A DNA stretch of 64,000 nucleotides from Mycobacterium noviomagense (GCF_010731635.1 NZ_AP022583.1:4030001-4094000), one strand, 5' to 3'. Positions 1 through 8,859 are shown, counted from the stretch's first letter. Made by a program: numbers and translations. The notes: a model not told the origin generated them from the sequence alone.

Positions 1-681
1 GATCCCGTCGAACTCGCCGCGGTATACGACGCCGAGGGCGCCGACGAGCTGACCTTCCTGGACGTCACCGCGTCCTCGGCTGGACGGGCCACCATGCTCG
101 AGGTGGTGCGCCGCACCGCCGAGCAGGTGTTCATTCCGCTCACCGTCGGCGGCGGCGTGCGCACGGTGGCCGACGTCGACGCGCTGCTGCGCGCCGGGGC
201 CGACAAGGTGTCGATCAACACCGCCGCGATCGCGCGGCCCGACCTGCTGGCCGAGATGGCCCGGCAATTCGGGTCGCAGTGCATCGTGTTGTCCGTCGAC
301 GCGCGCACCGTGCCGGTCGGGTCGCCCCCGACACCGTCGGGCTGGGAAGTCACCACGCACGGAGGGCGGCGTGGAACGGGCATTGACGTCGTCGAATGGG
401 CAGCCCGCGGCGCCGAGCTAGGGGTGGGGGAGATTCTGCTGAATTCCATGGACGCCGATGGCACCCGAGCCGGTTTCGACCTGGCCATGCTGCGGGCGGT
501 GCGCGCCGCAGTCACGGTGCCGGTGATCGCCAGTGGCGGTGCCGGCGCGCTGGAGCATTTCGCGCCCGCCGTGCACGCGGGTGCCGATGCGGTGTTGGCG
601 GCCAGCGTGTTTCACTTCCGGCAGCTGACCATCGGTGAGGTGAAAGCCGCGATGGCCGCCGAAGGGATCACGGTGCGATGA
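1..681 (+). CDS. hisF: Imidazole glycerol phosphate synthase subunit HisF (5'-truncated by window edge)
   Basis: Cyclase subunit of IGP synthase; with HisH it converts PRFAR plus ammonia to imidazole glycerol phosphate and AICAR in cytoplasmic histidine synthesis. The frame is open from base 1, so only the first roughly 30-35 codons are missing; 226 residues are visible. (beta/alpha)8-barrel phosphate-binding motifs are present: VGGGVR and [10 protein letters not shown] near the C-terminus, plus LTFLDVTAS and [10 protein letters not shown] strands. The 3' end overlaps hisI by 4 bases (ATGA), implying translational coupling in the his operon. Nothing unusual apart from the edge truncation. Confidence 0.97.
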   Translation, partial: DPVELAAVYDAEGADELTFLDVTASSAGRATMLEVVRRTAEQVFIPLTVGGGVRTVADVDALLRAGADKVSINTAAIARPDLLAEMARQFGSQCIVLSVDARTVPVGSPPTPSGWEVTTHGGRRGTGIDVVEWAARGAELGVGEILLNSMDADGTRAGFDLAMLRAVRAAVTVPVIASGGAGALEHFAPAVHAGADAVLAASVFHFRQLTIGEVKAAMAAEGITVR

Positions 682-1025
682 CACTCGATCCCGATATCGC
701 TGCGCGTCTGAAGCGCAACGCCGACGGCCTGTTCACCGCCGTGGTGCAGGAGCGCGGCAGCGGCGACGTGCTGATGGTCGCCTGGATGGACGACGCAGCA
801 CTGGCCCGCACCCTGGAAACCCGTGAGGCGACGTACTTTTCGCGCTCGCGCGGCGAGCAGTGGGTGAAGGGCGAAACGTCCGGGCACACCCAGCACGTGC
901 ATTCCGTGCGGCTCGACTGCGACGGCGACGCAGTGCTGCTGGTCGTTGACCAAGTCGGCGGCGCCTGCCACACCGGAAATCACAGCTGCTTTGAGACCGA
1001 CGTCCTGTTCGAGTCAGAGGACTAG
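678..1025 (+). CDS. hisI: Phosphoribosyl-AMP cyclohydrolase
   Basis: Opens the adenine ring of phosphoribosyl-AMP in the third step of histidine synthesis. At 115 residues it is the stand-alone cyclohydrolase without a fused HisE pyrophosphohydrolase, as in mycobacteria. Visible family motifs are [25 protein letters not shown], and the metal-binding Asp/Cys cluster DCDGDA followed by CHTGNHSC. The ATG overlaps the hisF stop. It is the last visible his gene; a 151-base gap with a small inverted repeat separates it from the next gene. Confidence 0.97.
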   Translation: MTLDPDIAARLKRNADGLFTAVVQERGSGDVLMVAWMDDAALARTLETREATYFSRSRGEQWVKGETSGHTQHVHSVRLDCDGDAVLLVVDQVGGACHTGNHSCFETDVLFESED

Positions 1026-1068
1026 GCGTTCTGGTTGGCCACTACGGCCCCATCCACCCTGAAATTGC

Positions 1069-1086
1069 TTGCTAACTCTCTAGCAA
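1069..1086. promoter_or_regulatory. Perfect 6-bp inverted repeat downstream of hisI / upstream of narK-like gene
   Basis: TTGCTA, six bases, then TAGCAA, lying 44 bases after the hisI stop and 91 bases before the transporter start. There is no T-tract, so it fits an operator at least as well as a terminator. Function is inferred only from position and symmetry. Confidence 0.35.
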
Positions 1087-1176
1087 CTCACTGCGAGTTC
1101 ACAGCCAACGGTGCCAGCCCCATGGCAGATTTCCCGGTTACCGTAGTCGCGCGAGATTGTCACTTGGGGAGGCGGT

Positions 1177-2595
1177 ATGGGGCGTGCGCGCCGAATCTCG
1201 GACTGGAACCCCGAGGATGTTGTCGCTTGGGAGACCGGCAACAAGAAAATCGCGCGGCGCAACCTGCTCTGCATGGTGGCGGCCGACCACGTTGCCTTCT
1301 CGATCTGGGCCCTCTGGTCGGTGATGGTGCTGTTCATGCCCGAATCGGTGTACGGCTTCTCCGCGGCGGACAAATTGCTGCTCGGCGCCACCGCCACTCT
1401 GACGGGGGCATGTCTGCGCATCCCCTATACGTTGGGTATTGCGAAATTCGGTGGACGTAACTGGACGACGTTTGCGGCGCTGGTGCTGCTGATCCCCACC
1501 GTCGGAACTATCGCGCTGCTGGCCATCCCCGGCCTGCCGTTGTGGACTTATGTGCTGTGCGCGGCACTGACGGGATGCGGCGGCGCCAACTACGCCGCGT
1601 CACTGGCCAACGTCAACGCCTTCTACCCGCAGCGGCTCAAGGGCTGGGCGCTGGGGCTGAGCGCCGGCCTGGGCAACCTCGGGTTGGCGGTCGTCCAGAT
1701 AGTGGGGCTGATGGCACTCGCGGTCGTCGGCAACCGGCAGCCGTACTGGGTGTGCGCGGTCTATCTGGTGCTGCTGGCGGTCGTCGCGATCGCGGCGGCA
1801 TTGTTCATGGATAACCTGGAGCATGGCATCGAGGTGGCCACCCTGCGGTCGGTAATGTTCGAGCCCGACACTTGGGTGCTCGCTCTGCTCTACGTCGGCA
1901 CCTTCGGCACTTTCATCGGATTCTCGTTCGCGTTCGGCCAGGTGCTGCAAATCAACTTCATCGCTAGCGGGCAAAGTGCCGCTGAGGCGTCCTTGCATGC
2001 CGCCGAGTACGCCTTTATCGGGCCGCTGCTGGGCTCGCTGGCCCGCATCTACGGCGGCAGGCTCGCCGACCGCTTCAGTGGCGGCCGGGTCACCCTGGCC
2101 GTGTTTGCGGGCATGATCGTGGCAACCGGGGCGCTGGCGTGCATCAGCACCCACGACGACCACACTCCCGGCTGCACGACTACCGCCACCATCGTGGGCT
2201 ATGTCGTCTGCCTCATCACCTTGTTCATCTTGGCCGGGCTCGGCAAAGGGGCAGTGTTCAAGTTGATCCCGGCGGTCATCGAAGCGCGCAGCTACACGCA
2301 GGATTTCAGCGAACCTGACCGTCGACACTGGTCACGCAACATGTCGGGAGCGCTGATCGGATTCGCCGCCGCGGCTGGCGCGTTCGGCGGCGTCGGCGTC
2401 AACCTAGCGCTGCGGCAGTCCTATCAGAGCACCGGCGCTGACACAGCGGCGTTCTGGGTCTTCTTGGCGTTATACGTCGCCGCCGCGCTGGTCACATGGT
2501 CGATGTATGTGCGCCGGCCCTTCGCCGCCTGGTCGCCCGAGGTGCCTGCGCCGACCGTGTCGGCATCGTCGCGCGTCGACGCGGAATTTGTTTGA
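1177..2595 (+). CDS. NarK-family MFS transporter (nitrate/nitrite porter type)
   Basis: 472-residue polytopic inner-membrane protein with about 12 hydrophobic segments. The NNP/NarK signature is visible in the fifth-helix region (GCGGANYAAS..ANVNAFYP followed by KGWALGLSAGLGNLG), the glycine-rich stretch that identifies nitrate/nitrite porters. A second, diverged copy occurs in the C-terminal half (GLGKGAVFKLIP). The start is fixed by a strong ribosome site (GGGGAGG, 4 bases before ATG). No nitrate or nitrite reductase genes are adjacent. Instead, a ferredoxin, its reductase and a sulfite reductase follow, so the true substrate is open. H37Rv has several NarK paralogues (narK1-3, narU), and I cannot say which is closest. 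Confidence 0.85.
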   Translation: MGRARRISDWNPEDVVAWETGNKKIARRNLLCMVAADHVAFSIWALWSVMVLFMPESVYGFSAADKLLLGATATLTGACLRIPYTLGIAKFGGRNWTTFAALVLLIPTVGTIALLAIPGLPLWTYVLCAALTGCGGANYAASLANVNAFYPQRLKGWALGLSAGLGNLGLAVVQIVGLMALAVVGNRQPYWVCAVYLVLLAVVAIAAALFMDNLEHGIEVATLRSVMFEPDTWVLALLYVGTFGTFIGFSFAFGQVLQINFIASGQSAAEASLHAAEYAFIGPLLGSLARIYGGRLADRFSGGRVTLAVFAGMIVATGALACISTHDDHTPGCTTTATIVGYVVCLITLFILAGLGKGAVFKLIPAVIEARSYTQDFSEPDRRHWSRNMSGALIGFAAAAGAFGGVGVNLALRQSYQSTGADTAAFWVFLALYVAAALVTWSMYVRRPFAAWSPEVPAPTVSASSRVDAEFV

Positions 2596-2625
2596 TCTGC
2601 GTAGCGGAGCATAGTGACCTCTGGG

Positions 2626-2949
2626 TCACAGACCTGCTTTGCTCTCCAAGGTTTTGACCGCAACCGGGTCGTTGTCGGTGGCTCCGATTTTCGACGAGCC
2701 ACCAGGGGAGCCCAGTTCTGCGAAGAAGTCGGCGTTGATCTGGCTGTACCCGCGCCACTGCTCGGGCAAGTCGTCTTCGTAGTAGATGGACTCGACCGGG
2801 CACACCGGCTCGCAGGCGCCGCAGTCGACGCACTCGTCTGGATGGATGTAGAGCATCCGCGTTCCCTCGTAGATGCAATCGACCGGGCATTCCTCGATGC
2901 ATGCCTTGTCTTTAATGTCGACACAGGGTTCGGCAATCACGTAAGTCAC
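2626..2949 (-). CDS. fdxC: 7Fe ferredoxin (FdxC/FdxA type)
   Basis: 107-residue soluble ferredoxin. The first cluster region contains C-x7-C-x3-CP (CVDIKDKACIEECPVDC), which in this family binds a 3Fe-4S cluster together with a fourth Cys. The second, CVDCGACEPVCP, is a classical 4Fe-4S motif. The C-terminal extension (residues 60-107) is typical of actinobacterial 7Fe ferredoxins. It starts at GTG with AGGAGA 7-8 bases upstream. It lies 45 bases downstream of fprA on the same strand, so the pair probably forms a ferredoxin/ferredoxin-NADP reductase operon. Likely electron acceptor partners here are SirA or a P450; SirA is suggested by the shared upstream element. Confidence 0.93.
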   Translation of the reverse strand: MTYVIAEPCVDIKDKACIEECPVDCIYEGTRMLYIHPDECVDCGACEPVCPVESIYYEDDLPEQWRGYSQINADFFAELGSPGGSSKIGATDNDPVAVKTLESKAGL

Positions 2950-2994
2950 GAATGTCTCCTTCCTCGATACCGTTCAAAAGATCACCGCGAGCAA

Positions 2995-4353
2995 TCAGCC
3001 AAGTCCGATCCGCAGCAGCTCGGTCAGGCTGGAGAGTTTGACGCGGGGGCGTCCCTGTGGCTCGCCCGCTTCGCGTTCGAAGCGGTCGATAGCCTGCCAG
3101 TTCGCCGCGCTGACGAGTTTCGGCTGGCGCGACGCCAGCCAGTCGGCGAGCGTGTCGGCATAGTCGGCGCCGAAATCGACGAGGTTAGCCTCAGCCAGAT
3201 CGGCGAGCAGGATATCGACCGTCTCCTGTGAGTCTTTCTTGTTGGTTCCAATCACCCCGGTCGGCCCGCGTTTGATCCAGCCGACGACGTACTCGTTGCG
3301 GCTGCCCGCCACCCGGCCATTGGTGTTGGGGATGGTTCCGCTGTGGTCGTCAAACGGCAGCCCGGGGGTCGGCACGCCGCGATAGCCCACCGAGCGCACC
3401 ACCAGCTGAACCGGCAGCTGCTCGCGGGCCCCGGTGTCTTTGGCCACCATCTGTCCGTTGTCGTCGCTCACCAACTCGTTACGGCCGAGCACGATGTGTT
3501 CGACTTTCCCGTCGCCTTTTATTTCGATCGGCGACGTCAGGAAACGCAACACAATGCGGCGGTGTCCGGGCCGCAGAGCGCGTGCGGCGTACTCGCGCAG
3601 CACCTTGATGTTCTGTCTGGCGGTCTTGCCCGCCGCTGCGGCGTCGTCGTCGCTGATGCCCTCCAGCTGCGCCGGGTCGACCACCACATCGACTCCTTCT
3701 AGGTCACCAAGCTCACGCAACTCCAAGGTGGTGAACACCGTCTGCAGTGGTCCGCGCCGACCGATGATCACCACTTCCTCGACACCGCAGGGCCGCAGTG
3801 ACTGCAACGCGTGATCGGCGATGTCGGTGCGTGCCAGTGCATCAGGGTCGGTCACCAGCATGCGGGCGACATCGAGGGCGACATTGCCGTTGCCTACAAC
3901 AACGGCCCGCCCGTTCGACAGATCAGGGGCTAACTGCGCAGAGTACGGGTGCGCGTTGTACCAGCCGACGAAATCGACCGCCGAGATGCTGCCCGGCAGG
4001 TCTTCACCGGGTATCTTTAGCGGCCGGTCCGATTGTGCCCCGACGGCATAGATAACGGCGTGGTAGCGCTCGGCGAGTTCGGCAGCCTGGATGTGCTGGC
4101 CTACGGCTATATTGCCGAAGAAGCGAAAGCGAGGGTCTTCAGCGGTCTTTTCGAATTGGCTGCTGACCGATTTGATCTTGGGGTGATCCGGCGCGACGCC
4201 GGAGCGCACCAGACCCCATGGCGTGGGCAGCATCTCGAGCATGTCGACAGCGACGTCGAATTCGGGGGAGGTGTCGGCGGCTTTCAGCAGCGACGCCGCC
4301 GCAAAGAACCCCGACGGGCCTGAGCCGACGATCGCTACTCGGTACGGGCGCAT
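2995..4353 (-). CDS. fprA: Ferredoxin/adrenodoxin-type NADP reductase
   Basis: 452-residue FAD/NADP oxidoreductase related to mitochondrial adrenodoxin reductase and M. tuberculosis FprA (Rv3106). The N-terminal FAD-binding Rossmann motif is VAIVGSGPSGFFAA. The NADP-binding motif is VVVGNGNVALDVAR (about residue 150). Family blocks TPWGLVRSGVAPDHPKIK and GWIKRGPTGVIGTNKK are present. The longer reading frame begins 56 codons upstream, but ATG 4353 has a perfect AGGAGG 7 bases before it and aligns with FprA's start. It passes electrons from NADPH to a ferredoxin, most likely the fdxC product encoded next. The divergent LysR gene shares its promoter region. Confidence 0.95.
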   Translation of the reverse strand: MRPYRVAIVGSGPSGFFAAASLLKAADTSPEFDVAVDMLEMLPTPWGLVRSGVAPDHPKIKSVSSQFEKTAEDPRFRFFGNIAVGQHIQAAELAERYHAVIYAVGAQSDRPLKIPGEDLPGSISAVDFVGWYNAHPYSAQLAPDLSNGRAVVVGNGNVALDVARMLVTDPDALARTDIADHALQSLRPCGVEEVVIIGRRGPLQTVFTTLELRELGDLEGVDVVVDPAQLEGISDDDAAAAGKTARQNIKVLREYAARALRPGHRRIVLRFLTSPIEIKGDGKVEHIVLGRNELVSDDNGQMVAKDTGAREQLPVQLVVRSVGYRGVPTPGLPFDDHSGTIPNTNGRVAGSRNEYVVGWIKRGPTGVIGTNKKDSQETVDILLADLAEANLVDFGADYADTLADWLASRQPKLVSAANWQAIDRFEREAGEPQGRPRVKLSSLTELLRIGLG

Positions 4354-4682
4354 ACTCAAGACCTCCTGCGGCCGTGGACACATTGCCGCTCTGGCCGGGA
4401 TGCGCGGCGACTGTACCGGCCGCCACCTCGCTGCCGGTGCCTGGTTGGTTGGAGGTGTCATGCCTGCAATGGTTCTCGTTACAAGGTGCCGCCAGTAGAG
4501 GTTTCGTTGTTGTGGAGCCACAAGACCTTGTTGTGACCGTTATCTCCCGATGTGTCTCGGTAGCTGCGGAAGCCATAGGAATATGCTGCCTGTCGGCTGT
4601 GAGAACGACCCGGCCCTGGGTGGGGCGGTGTATACAGGAGTCCAGAAAACACACACAAGGCTTGTTTGTGACGTGATCCAGC
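4354..4682. other. 329-bp divergent intergenic region fprA / lysR
   Basis: No credible gene. It holds the fprA Shine-Dalgarno next to 4353, the dyad-plus-half-site element at 4510-4535, and a second short dyad ACAAG-G-CTTGT at 4655-4665 just ahead of the LysR start. This arrangement (regulator gene transcribed away from its target, with T-N11-A dyads between) is classic for LysR-type regulators. Confidence 0.6.
4510..4535. promoter_or_regulatory. Putative LysR-type operator, copy 1 (upstream of fprA-fdxC)
   Basis: TTGTG-GAGC-CACAA, then 7 bases, then TTGTG. The dyad contains the T-N11-A spacing of LysR-family boxes. The same pattern with the same spacings occurs at 9042-9067 upstream of sirA; only the 4- and 7-base spacer sequences differ. 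It lies 157 bases upstream of fprA and 148 bases upstream of the LysR gene. Binding by that LysR protein is inference. Confidence 0.6.
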
Positions 4683-5687
4683 ATGGCGCTCAGTTCCCGC
4701 ATGCCCGAACTTGCTTCATTCGAAATCTTGTTGGCAATCGCGAAGACAGGCAGTCTCGGTGGTGCTGCCCGCGAGTTGGGATTGACCCAACAGGCCGTGT
4801 CGGCACGGCTGGCATCGATGGAGGCCCAGATCGGGGTCGGGTTGGCTGTCCGGACGACACGCGGCTCGACACTTACCCCTGCCGGGGTTCTCGTCGCTGA
4901 GTGGGCGGCTCGCTTGGTTGAAGTCGCCCGCGAAGTCGACGCCGGCTTAGGCTCGTTGCGCGCCAAAAGCCGCCAACGAATCAAGGTGGTGGCCAGCCAG
5001 ACGATCGCCGAACAAATTATGCCGCACTGGCTAGTCTCTTTGCAGGCCGCCGCCACGCGAGGTGGCAGCACCGCCCCTGAAGTGATCCTGACCGCCACCA
5101 ACAGCGAAAATGCGATCGCCTTGGTTCGGGACGGCACTGCCGATCTTGGGTTCGTCGAGAACCCCTTCCCGCCAAGGGGATTAGGCAGCTGTGTGGTGGC
5201 ACATGACGAACTGGTGGTCGTCGTGCCGCCGGGTCACAAATGGGCTCGACGATCGCGAGTGGTGAGCGCCGCCGAACTCGCGCAAACTCCCCTGGTTACA
5301 CGCGAACCCCGCTCAGGCATACGCGATTCACTGACGGTGGCCCTGCGCCGGGCGCTGGGCGACGACATGCGGCAAGCGCCCCCGGTACTCGAATTGACGT
5401 CCGCTGCCGCTATGCGCGCCGCGGTGCTTGCCGGCGCCGGGCCGGCCGCTATGAGCCGGCTGGCAGTGGCCGACGACCTGGCGGTCGGTCGGCTATGCGC
5501 CATCACCGTCCCTGAGTTGAGCCTGCGGCGCCAGCTTCGAGCCATCTGGGTCGGTGGGCGCACTCCGCCGGCCGGCGCAATACGAGAGCTGCTCAGCCAC
5601 ATTAGGACCCGCACGCCGACGGCTCGCAAAGCCGGACATCAGACACGGATTGGCGATCCCGCCCGTTTTGGTGATGCACAATCGTAG
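4683..5687 (+). CDS. LysR-family transcriptional regulator
   Basis: 334 residues. The N-terminal winged helix-turn-helix occupies residues 10-70 (ELASFEILLAIAKTGSLGGA followed by LTQQAVSARLASME and TRGSTLTPAG), and a periplasmic-binding-protein-like effector domain spans about 95-310. Start: ATG 4683 has no clear ribosome site, and ATG 4701 (MPELASFE) is an alternative start. It is divergent from fprA and convergent with che1 (7-bp gap), so it sits physically between two operons carrying the same dyad element. By family behaviour it may autoregulate and activate the divergent operon. The effector is unknown; a sulfur-pathway ligand is plausible from context. It resembles the Rv0377 type of mycobacterial LysR as far as I recall. 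Confidence 0.9.
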   Translation: MALSSRMPELASFEILLAIAKTGSLGGAARELGLTQQAVSARLASMEAQIGVGLAVRTTRGSTLTPAGVLVAEWAARLVEVAREVDAGLGSLRAKSRQRIKVVASQTIAEQIMPHWLVSLQAAATRGGSTAPEVILTATNSENAIALVRDGTADLGFVENPFPPRGLGSCVVAHDELVVVVPPGHKWARRSRVVSAAELAQTPLVTREPRSGIRDSLTVALRRALGDDMRQAPPVLELTSAAAMRAAVLAGAGPAAMSRLAVADDLAVGRLCAITVPELSLRRQLRAIWVGGRTPPAGAIRELLSHIRTRTPTARKAGHQTRIGDPARFGDAQS

Positions 5688-5694
5688 TACTGGC

Positions 5695-6411
5695 TCAGGC
5701 CGCGGCTTGGTCAGCCGTCGCGTACTCGAAGCGATCCAGCACAGTCTCGGCGACCAGCCGGTGTGCGCCCAGTGGCCGCGCCATCGCGATTCCGGCATGA
5801 CGCGCATAGGTCCACACCCGGTCGGTCACTCGTCCCGGCGCCAAGAACCACGGTGCGATAACGAGCTGGCGGGCGCCGCGGCGACGCAATTGGTCGGCGC
5901 TCGCGGCCACCGACGGCTCAGGTCCGGTCGCGAATGCCGTCGCGGCAGCAGCCCACTGTGTCCCGGCTGCGAGCTTGGCTGCCACCGTTGCGGTGCGCGC
6001 GTTCACCGCAATATCCGAGGAGCCGATCGCGACCACCAGCACGCCCAGCGTGCCGTCGTGTGCGGAGACGCCCAACTCGCCGAGCCGCTGGCGCAAGACA
6101 GCGACCAGTCGATCGTCCTCACCGAGCACGTCGGCCTGTCGCACACCATGCTCACCGGCACGAGCGATCTGCTTCGGGATATCGATGCGAGCATGGTAGG
6201 CCCTGGCCAGCAGCAACGGAGATATCACCGCCTGGCGGGTATCGCCCAACCCGGCGAGCACGTCGACCAGGCTCGGTGAATTCTGTTCCAAGAACGCGAT
6301 CCTCACTTCGAGGTCTCGGCGCATGCGGGCAATCTGGGTGGCCACGGCCCGTACATTGGCCGCTGATCTGGGATCCTTGCTGCCGTGCGCAGTCAACACG
6401 AGCGTCCTCAT
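5695..6411 (-). CDS. che1: CbiX/SirB-type chelatase, sirohydrochlorin ferrochelatase candidate
   Basis: 238 residues with two tandem CbiX-like halves. The first starts LVLTAHGSKDPRS, with the metal-binding His of class II chelatases, and the second half runs from about residue 125 (LVVAIGSSDIAVN to QLVIAPWFLAPGRVTD). It probably inserts Fe2+ into sirohydrochlorin to give siroheme, the SirA cofactor. This matches the M. tuberculosis sirA-cysH-che1 (Rv2391-Rv2393) operon. The ATG overlaps the cysH stop (ATGA), so translation is coupled. The longer frame starting at 6429 lies inside cysH and is rejected. Confidence 0.88.
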   Translation of the reverse strand: MRTLVLTAHGSKDPRSAANVRAVATQIARMRRDLEVRIAFLEQNSPSLVDVLAGLGDTRQAVISPLLLARAYHARIDIPKQIARAGEHGVRQADVLGEDDRLVAVLRQRLGELGVSAHDGTLGVLVVAIGSSDIAVNARTATVAAKLAAGTQWAAAATAFATGPEPSVAASADQLRRRGARQLVIAPWFLAPGRVTDRVWTYARHAGIAMARPLGAHRLVAETVLDRFEYATADQAAA

Positions 6412-7151
6412 GGGGCATGCAATCCGCATTCGGTCTTCGCGTGCCCTTGCCAGCGCCCGCTGCGTGGGTCAGCGCCCTCTGTTGGTTTGGCTGTGCAGGG
6501 TGCGCACCCGATCGACGGATAGCCTTCGTAAACAAGCGGATTGACCAACACATGGTTCTCGGCAATGTAGTCGTCCACGTCCTGGTCGGTCCACGTGGCC
6601 AGCGGGTTGACTTTCACCAGGCGGAAGTGCTCGTCGAAGCTGATCAGCGGGGCGTTGGCGCGGGTGGGCGACTCGGCTCGACGTAGCCCGGTCACCCACG
6701 CGGAATAGCCACGGAGCGCTTTGGCCAGCGGGACGACCTTGCGCAGCCGACAGCACTCGTTCGGATTGCGGGCGAAAAGATCCCTTCCCAGGAGGGCGTC
6801 CTGCTCGGCCACCGTGTGCTCGGGAGTGATATTCAGCATGTGGACGTCATAGACGGATTCGACCGCGTCGCGGGTGCCGATGGTTTCTGCGAAGTGGTAG
6901 CCGGTGTCCAGAAATATCACCGGTACTCCCGGGCGCACCTTCGACGCCAACGACACCAGCACGGCGTCCTGCATATTGGAGGCCACGACCCACTTACATG
7001 TAGCCCACCCGCGAGGTCCCCCCACACCGCCGAAATGCTCATCGGTCCAGCGCAATAGGTCGGTGGCGCTGGCGCCGTCGAGTTCGGCTGCGCCGCGTGC
7101 AGCCAGCTCGCGTAGCTCCGTCTCAGTCAAATCCTTCGCCCCCCGGTTCAT
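6408..7151 (-). CDS. cysH: APS reductase (4Fe-4S assimilatory adenylyl-sulfate reductase)
   Basis: 247 residues. Reduces adenosine 5'-phosphosulfate to sulfite with thioredoxin. The four iron-sulfur ligands are seen as Cys133-Cys134 (NECCRLRK) and Cys216/Cys219 (GCAPCT), which marks the APS-using rather than PAPS-using type. The nucleophilic Cys is Cys242 in the C-terminal ECGLH. The P-loop-like SNMQDAVLVSLAS region is present at residues 58-70. Start and stop overlap sirA and che1 by four bases each, so the three proteins are made from one coupled message that covers APS to sulfide. Confidence 0.96.
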   Translation of the reverse strand: MNRGAKDLTETELRELAARGAAELDGASATDLLRWTDEHFGGVGGPRGWATCKWVVASNMQDAVLVSLASKVRPGVPVIFLDTGYHFAETIGTRDAVESVYDVHMLNITPEHTVAEQDALLGRDLFARNPNECCRLRKVVPLAKALRGYSAWVTGLRRAESPTRANAPLISFDEHFRLVKVNPLATWTDQDVDDYIAENHVLVNPLVYEGYPSIGCAPCTAKPTEGADPRSGRWQGHAKTECGLHAP

Positions 7152-8815
7152 CGCAGTTCTGCTTCATCGGCTCGCATCGTCCACTGCGCGAACCGTTCGC
7201 CCTGATTCCGGTGTTTGACAAAATTGCGCACCACTCGGTCGATGTAATCACCGAGCTCATTGCTAAACACTTTGTGCTGACGAAGTTTTCGGCCGAATCC
7301 GCTGTCTGAGCCCAGGCCGCCGCCCAGGTGTACCTGGAAGGCCTCCTCCGATCCGCCGTGGCCGTCGTCGACCATCTGGCCTTTGAACCCGATGTCGGCC
7401 ACCTGGATCCGGGCGCACGAATTGGGGCAGCCGTTGATGTGGACTGTGATCGGCACATCAAGCTGGGCGTTGATGTCGTCGAGGCGGCGCTCCAGTTCGG
7501 GCACCAGCGTCTGGGCGCGCACCCGTGTTTCGGCGAAGGACAGCTTGCAGAACTCGATACCGGTGCATGCCATCAGGTTCTTTCGCCAGTGCGAGGGCCG
7601 CGACGGCAAGCCGAGGGCATCCAGACCCGCCACCATTTCGTCCAGGCGGTCGTCGGGTACGTCCAAAACGACCAGCTTCTGATACGGAGTGAACCGCGCC
7701 CGGTCCGATCCGGCCCGCTGCATCAGGTCGGCCACCGCGCACAAGATGGTGCCCGACACCCGTCCGGCGATCGGGGCGACGCCAACAGCGTTGAGCCCGT
7801 TCTTCAATCGCTGCACCCCGACATGGTCGATGGGGTGCATGACCGGCCCAGGAGCCGGGCCGTCAATGAGCTTGCGGCCGAGATATTCCTCCTCCAGAAC
7901 CTGACGAAATTTTTCAATACCCCAGTCCTTGACGAGGAACTTGAGCCTCGCCTTCGAGCGCAGCCGGCGGTAGCCATAGTCGCGGAACACCTGGGTGACC
8001 GCCTCCCAGACATCCGGCACCTCCTGTAGCGGCACCCACACACCGACCCGCTGGGCCAGCATCGGATTGGTGGACAGGCCACCGCCGACCCACAGATCCA
8101 TCCCTGGGCCGTGGTCGGGATGGTTGACGCCGATGAACGCGACGTCGTGGGTCTCATGGGAGACGTCCTGAAGACCCGATATCGCGGTCTTGTACTTTCG
8201 GGGCAGGTTCGCGTATTCGGGATTGTTGATAAAGCGCCGAAGAATCTCATCGATCGCCGGTGAGGGGTCGAGCACCTCGTCGGGCGAGTCGCCGGCAAGC
8301 GGGGAGCCGTGGATGCCGCGGGGGCAGTCACCGCAGGCTTCCGTGGTCTGTAGGCCGACGGCGGCGAGCCGCCGCCAGATCTCGGGGACATCCTCGATTT
8401 GAATCCAGTGGAATTGCACGTTCTCCCGATCACCGATATCGGCGGTGTCGCGGGCGAACTCCGTAGAGATTTGACCCAGCGTGCGCAGGGTGGCCGCCGA
8501 CATCGGCTTGCCGTCGGAGCGCACTCGCATCATGAAGTAGCGGGCCTCGATGGTGTCGATGTTCTCGTCGCCGGTCCAGGTGCCGTCGTAACCCTGCTCA
8601 CGCTGGGTGTAAAGACCCATCCAGCGGAAGCGACCACGCAGATCCGTTTTGTCGATGCTGTCGAAGCCATGCTTGGCATAGATGTTTTCGATGCGCGCTC
8701 GTACGTTGAGCGGCGCGTCATCCCGTTTGAGCCGCTCGGTGTCATTGAGCGGCTCGCGCTCACCGAGTGCCCATTGACCTTCGCTGCGGGTCTTGGTCGG
8801 ACGTGGTGTGCTCAT
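7148..8815 (-). CDS. sirA: Ferredoxin-dependent sulfite reductase (siroheme, 4Fe-4S)
   Basis: 555 residues, the usual length for mycobacterial SirA (once annotated NirA). Catalyses the six-electron reduction of sulfite to sulfide. Two nitrite/sulfite-reductase repeats are visible; the siroheme/Fe-S cysteines lie in ACTGIEFCKLSFAETR and NGCPNSCAR. ATG 8815 has GAGGAGG 8 bases upstream. cysH and che1 follow with ATGA overlaps, which argues for sulfite rather than nitrite as substrate. The nearby fdxC/fprA pair is the obvious electron source. An operator-like dyad lies about 230 bases upstream, and a short coupled ORF ends on the start codon. Confidence 0.95.
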   Translation of the reverse strand: MSTPRPTKTRSEGQWALGEREPLNDTERLKRDDAPLNVRARIENIYAKHGFDSIDKTDLRGRFRWMGLYTQREQGYDGTWTGDENIDTIEARYFMMRVRSDGKPMSAATLRTLGQISTEFARDTADIGDRENVQFHWIQIEDVPEIWRRLAAVGLQTTEACGDCPRGIHGSPLAGDSPDEVLDPSPAIDEILRRFINNPEYANLPRKYKTAISGLQDVSHETHDVAFIGVNHPDHGPGMDLWVGGGLSTNPMLAQRVGVWVPLQEVPDVWEAVTQVFRDYGYRRLRSKARLKFLVKDWGIEKFRQVLEEEYLGRKLIDGPAPGPVMHPIDHVGVQRLKNGLNAVGVAPIAGRVSGTILCAVADLMQRAGSDRARFTPYQKLVVLDVPDDRLDEMVAGLDALGLPSRPSHWRKNLMACTGIEFCKLSFAETRVRAQTLVPELERRLDDINAQLDVPITVHINGCPNSCARIQVADIGFKGQMVDDGHGGSEEAFQVHLGGGLGSDSGFGRKLRQHKVFSNELGDYIDRVVRNFVKHRNQGERFAQWTMRADEAELR

Positions 8816-8859
8816 GGGTGGTCCTCCTCAACAACATCGACGACCTGCACGACGCACAT
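8812..8859 (-). CDS. Candidate 15-codon leader ORF coupled to sirA
   Basis: ATG TGC then GTC GTG CAG...GAC CAC CCA TGA encodes a 15-residue peptide with Cys at position 2. A GGGAGG lies 12 bases before the ATG (9 before an adjoining GTG). The stop overlaps the sirA ATG (ATGA), and the sirA ribosome site GAGGAG is made of its own Glu codons, so terminating ribosomes could reinitiate on sirA. Cysteine-containing upstream ORFs regulating sulfur genes are known in mycobacteria, but those have runs of Cys codons and this has only one. An in-frame upstream GTG would lengthen it to about 30 residues. Confidence 0.35.
   Translation of the reverse strand: MCVVQVVDVVEEDHP

Noticed and set aside
4139..5137. 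332-codon minus-strand ORF across the fprA/lysR region
   Set aside because: Antisense to lysR and out of frame with fprA; the composition is not protein-like.
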